A stretch of DNA of 42,849 nucleotides, taken from NCBI RefSeq assembly GCF_003788695.1, contig NZ_RARA01000023.1, forward strand, positions 1 to 42,849, written 5' to 3'. The stretch comes from Candidatus Cardinium hertigii (lineage in GTDB: Bacteria > Bacteroidota > Bacteroidia > Cytophagales_A > Amoebophilaceae). Shown here piece after piece: positions 42,624-42,849 of this stretch; positions within the stretch are counted from its first letter, which is position 1; each line of letters begins with the position of its first letter. Below the pieces are notes generated by a model that had not been told where the DNA came from, did not search any database, and worked only from the letters and a program-made list of their open reading frames with translations. The position numbers were made by a program, and so were the translations under genes.

Positions 42624-42849
42624 TCGGAAAAGGCGTTGTATAACTGTTCTATTTGGCTAATGGTTAAACCAGTAACCTTGGCTATATAGGCAGTAGGTAG
42701 CTTTTCTTGAAGCAAATTTTGGGCTATAGCCATGGCTTTTTGGGTTTCTCCTAATTGGATACCTTCCTCTTTGCCTAATTGGATACCTTCCTCTTTGCCT
42801 ATTTGGATACCTTCTTCTTTACCTATTTGGATACCTTCCTCTTTGCCTA
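42620..42849 (-). CDS. Rpn/PD-(D/E)XK nuclease-family transposase-like, C-terminal part
   Basis: Only the last 76 codons are in the window. They encode at least four copies of an eight-residue unit (GKEEGIQL or GKEEGIQI). A helical tail follows: ETQKAMAIAQNLLQEKL, PTAYIAKVTGLTISQIE and QLYNAFSE. This GKxEG-type repeat and tail are typical of the ends of Rpn (recombination-promoting nuclease / putative transposase) proteins. The nuclease domain lies beyond the right edge, so activity cannot be judged. Its stop codon is inside an R1 end. Confidence 0.7.
   Translation of the reverse strand, partial: GKEEGIQIGKEEGIQIGKEEGIQLGKEEGIQLGETQKAMAIAQNLLQEKLPTAYIAKVTGLTISQIEQLYNAFSE
42750..42849 (-). 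repeat. 24-nt tandem repeat in the Rpn-type gene
   Basis: Units start at 42750, 42774, 42798, 42822 and 42846 (the last is cut). They read CCTAATTGG or CCTATTTGG followed by ATACCTTC and C/T-rich sequence. The unit is a multiple of three, so copy number can change without loss of frame. The window stops inside this array. Confidence 0.9.

Noticed and set aside
42750..42849. CRISPR array
   Set aside because: Units are contiguous 24-nt repeats without spacers and encode GKEEGIQ(L/I) in frame.

Overview
The window looks like chromosome of a host-restricted Bacteroidota endosymbiont of the Amoebophilaceae type (Cardinium or Amoebophilus). This is an inference from low GC, a Bacteroidota-style core gene set (an FtsK with a long linker, a SufT-like DUF59 protein, a class Ia ribonucleotide reductase of the eukaryote-like type), surface lipoproteins carrying leucine-rich repeats or coiled coils, an AAA-ATPase/PD-(D/E)XK protein, an Rpn-type nuclease/transposase, and many short repeated elements between genes. 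No rRNA, CRISPR array or phage module was seen.

Layout. Positions 1-14520 are two apparently identical head-to-tail copies of a 7260-bp unit (unit A: the 5' part of ftsK, a SufT-like gene, an LRR lipoprotein gene, holA and the 3' part of lolD). Positions 14376-24287 are two apparently identical head-to-tail copies of a 4956-bp unit (unit B: the 5' part of lolD, tRNA-Arg, bamA and queA). Units A and B overlap by 145 bp inside the only intact lolD. Junction A fuses ftsK in frame to the end of lolD. Junction B leaves a lolD cut before its ABC signature. The left edge of the window falls exactly on the unit A breakpoint, so no complete ftsK is present. Either two recent tandem duplications share a breakpoint region, or the left 24 kb contains assembly errors.

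From 24281 to 28538 the minus strand carries a small outer membrane barrel gene, recJ, a TPR protein gene, a small ORF and pssA. From 28539 to 34069 there is a repeat-rich accessory region with a coiled-coil lipoprotein, an AAA-ATPase/nuclease-like protein and a PAP2 phosphatase. From 34695 to 42608 the plus strand is housekeeping: nrdB-nrdA, adk-obgE-mnmA and trpS. The window ends inside an Rpn-type gene, within a 24-nt tandem repeat.

Two families of non-coding mobile elements explain most of the intergenic DNA. Family R1 has ends GTATCCGTTCA...TGAACGGATAC, is about 60-610 bp long, has a large hairpin interior, and gives 8-bp target duplications at two copies. Family R2 is a 92-bp element with 19-bp perfect terminal inverted repeats. 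It gives perfect 10-bp target duplications, and every distinct copy sits inside an R1 end sequence. An R1 end also supplies the stop codon of the Rpn-type gene at the right edge, which makes that gene a candidate source of R1 mobilisation.

Functionally the window covers envelope biogenesis (BamA, LolD, the OMP, PssA), replication and repair (HolA, RecJ, FtsK, NrdAB), tRNA modification and charging (QueA, MnmA, TrpRS, tRNA-Arg), ribosome assembly (Obg) and Fe-S maturation, plus candidate host-interaction lipoproteins.
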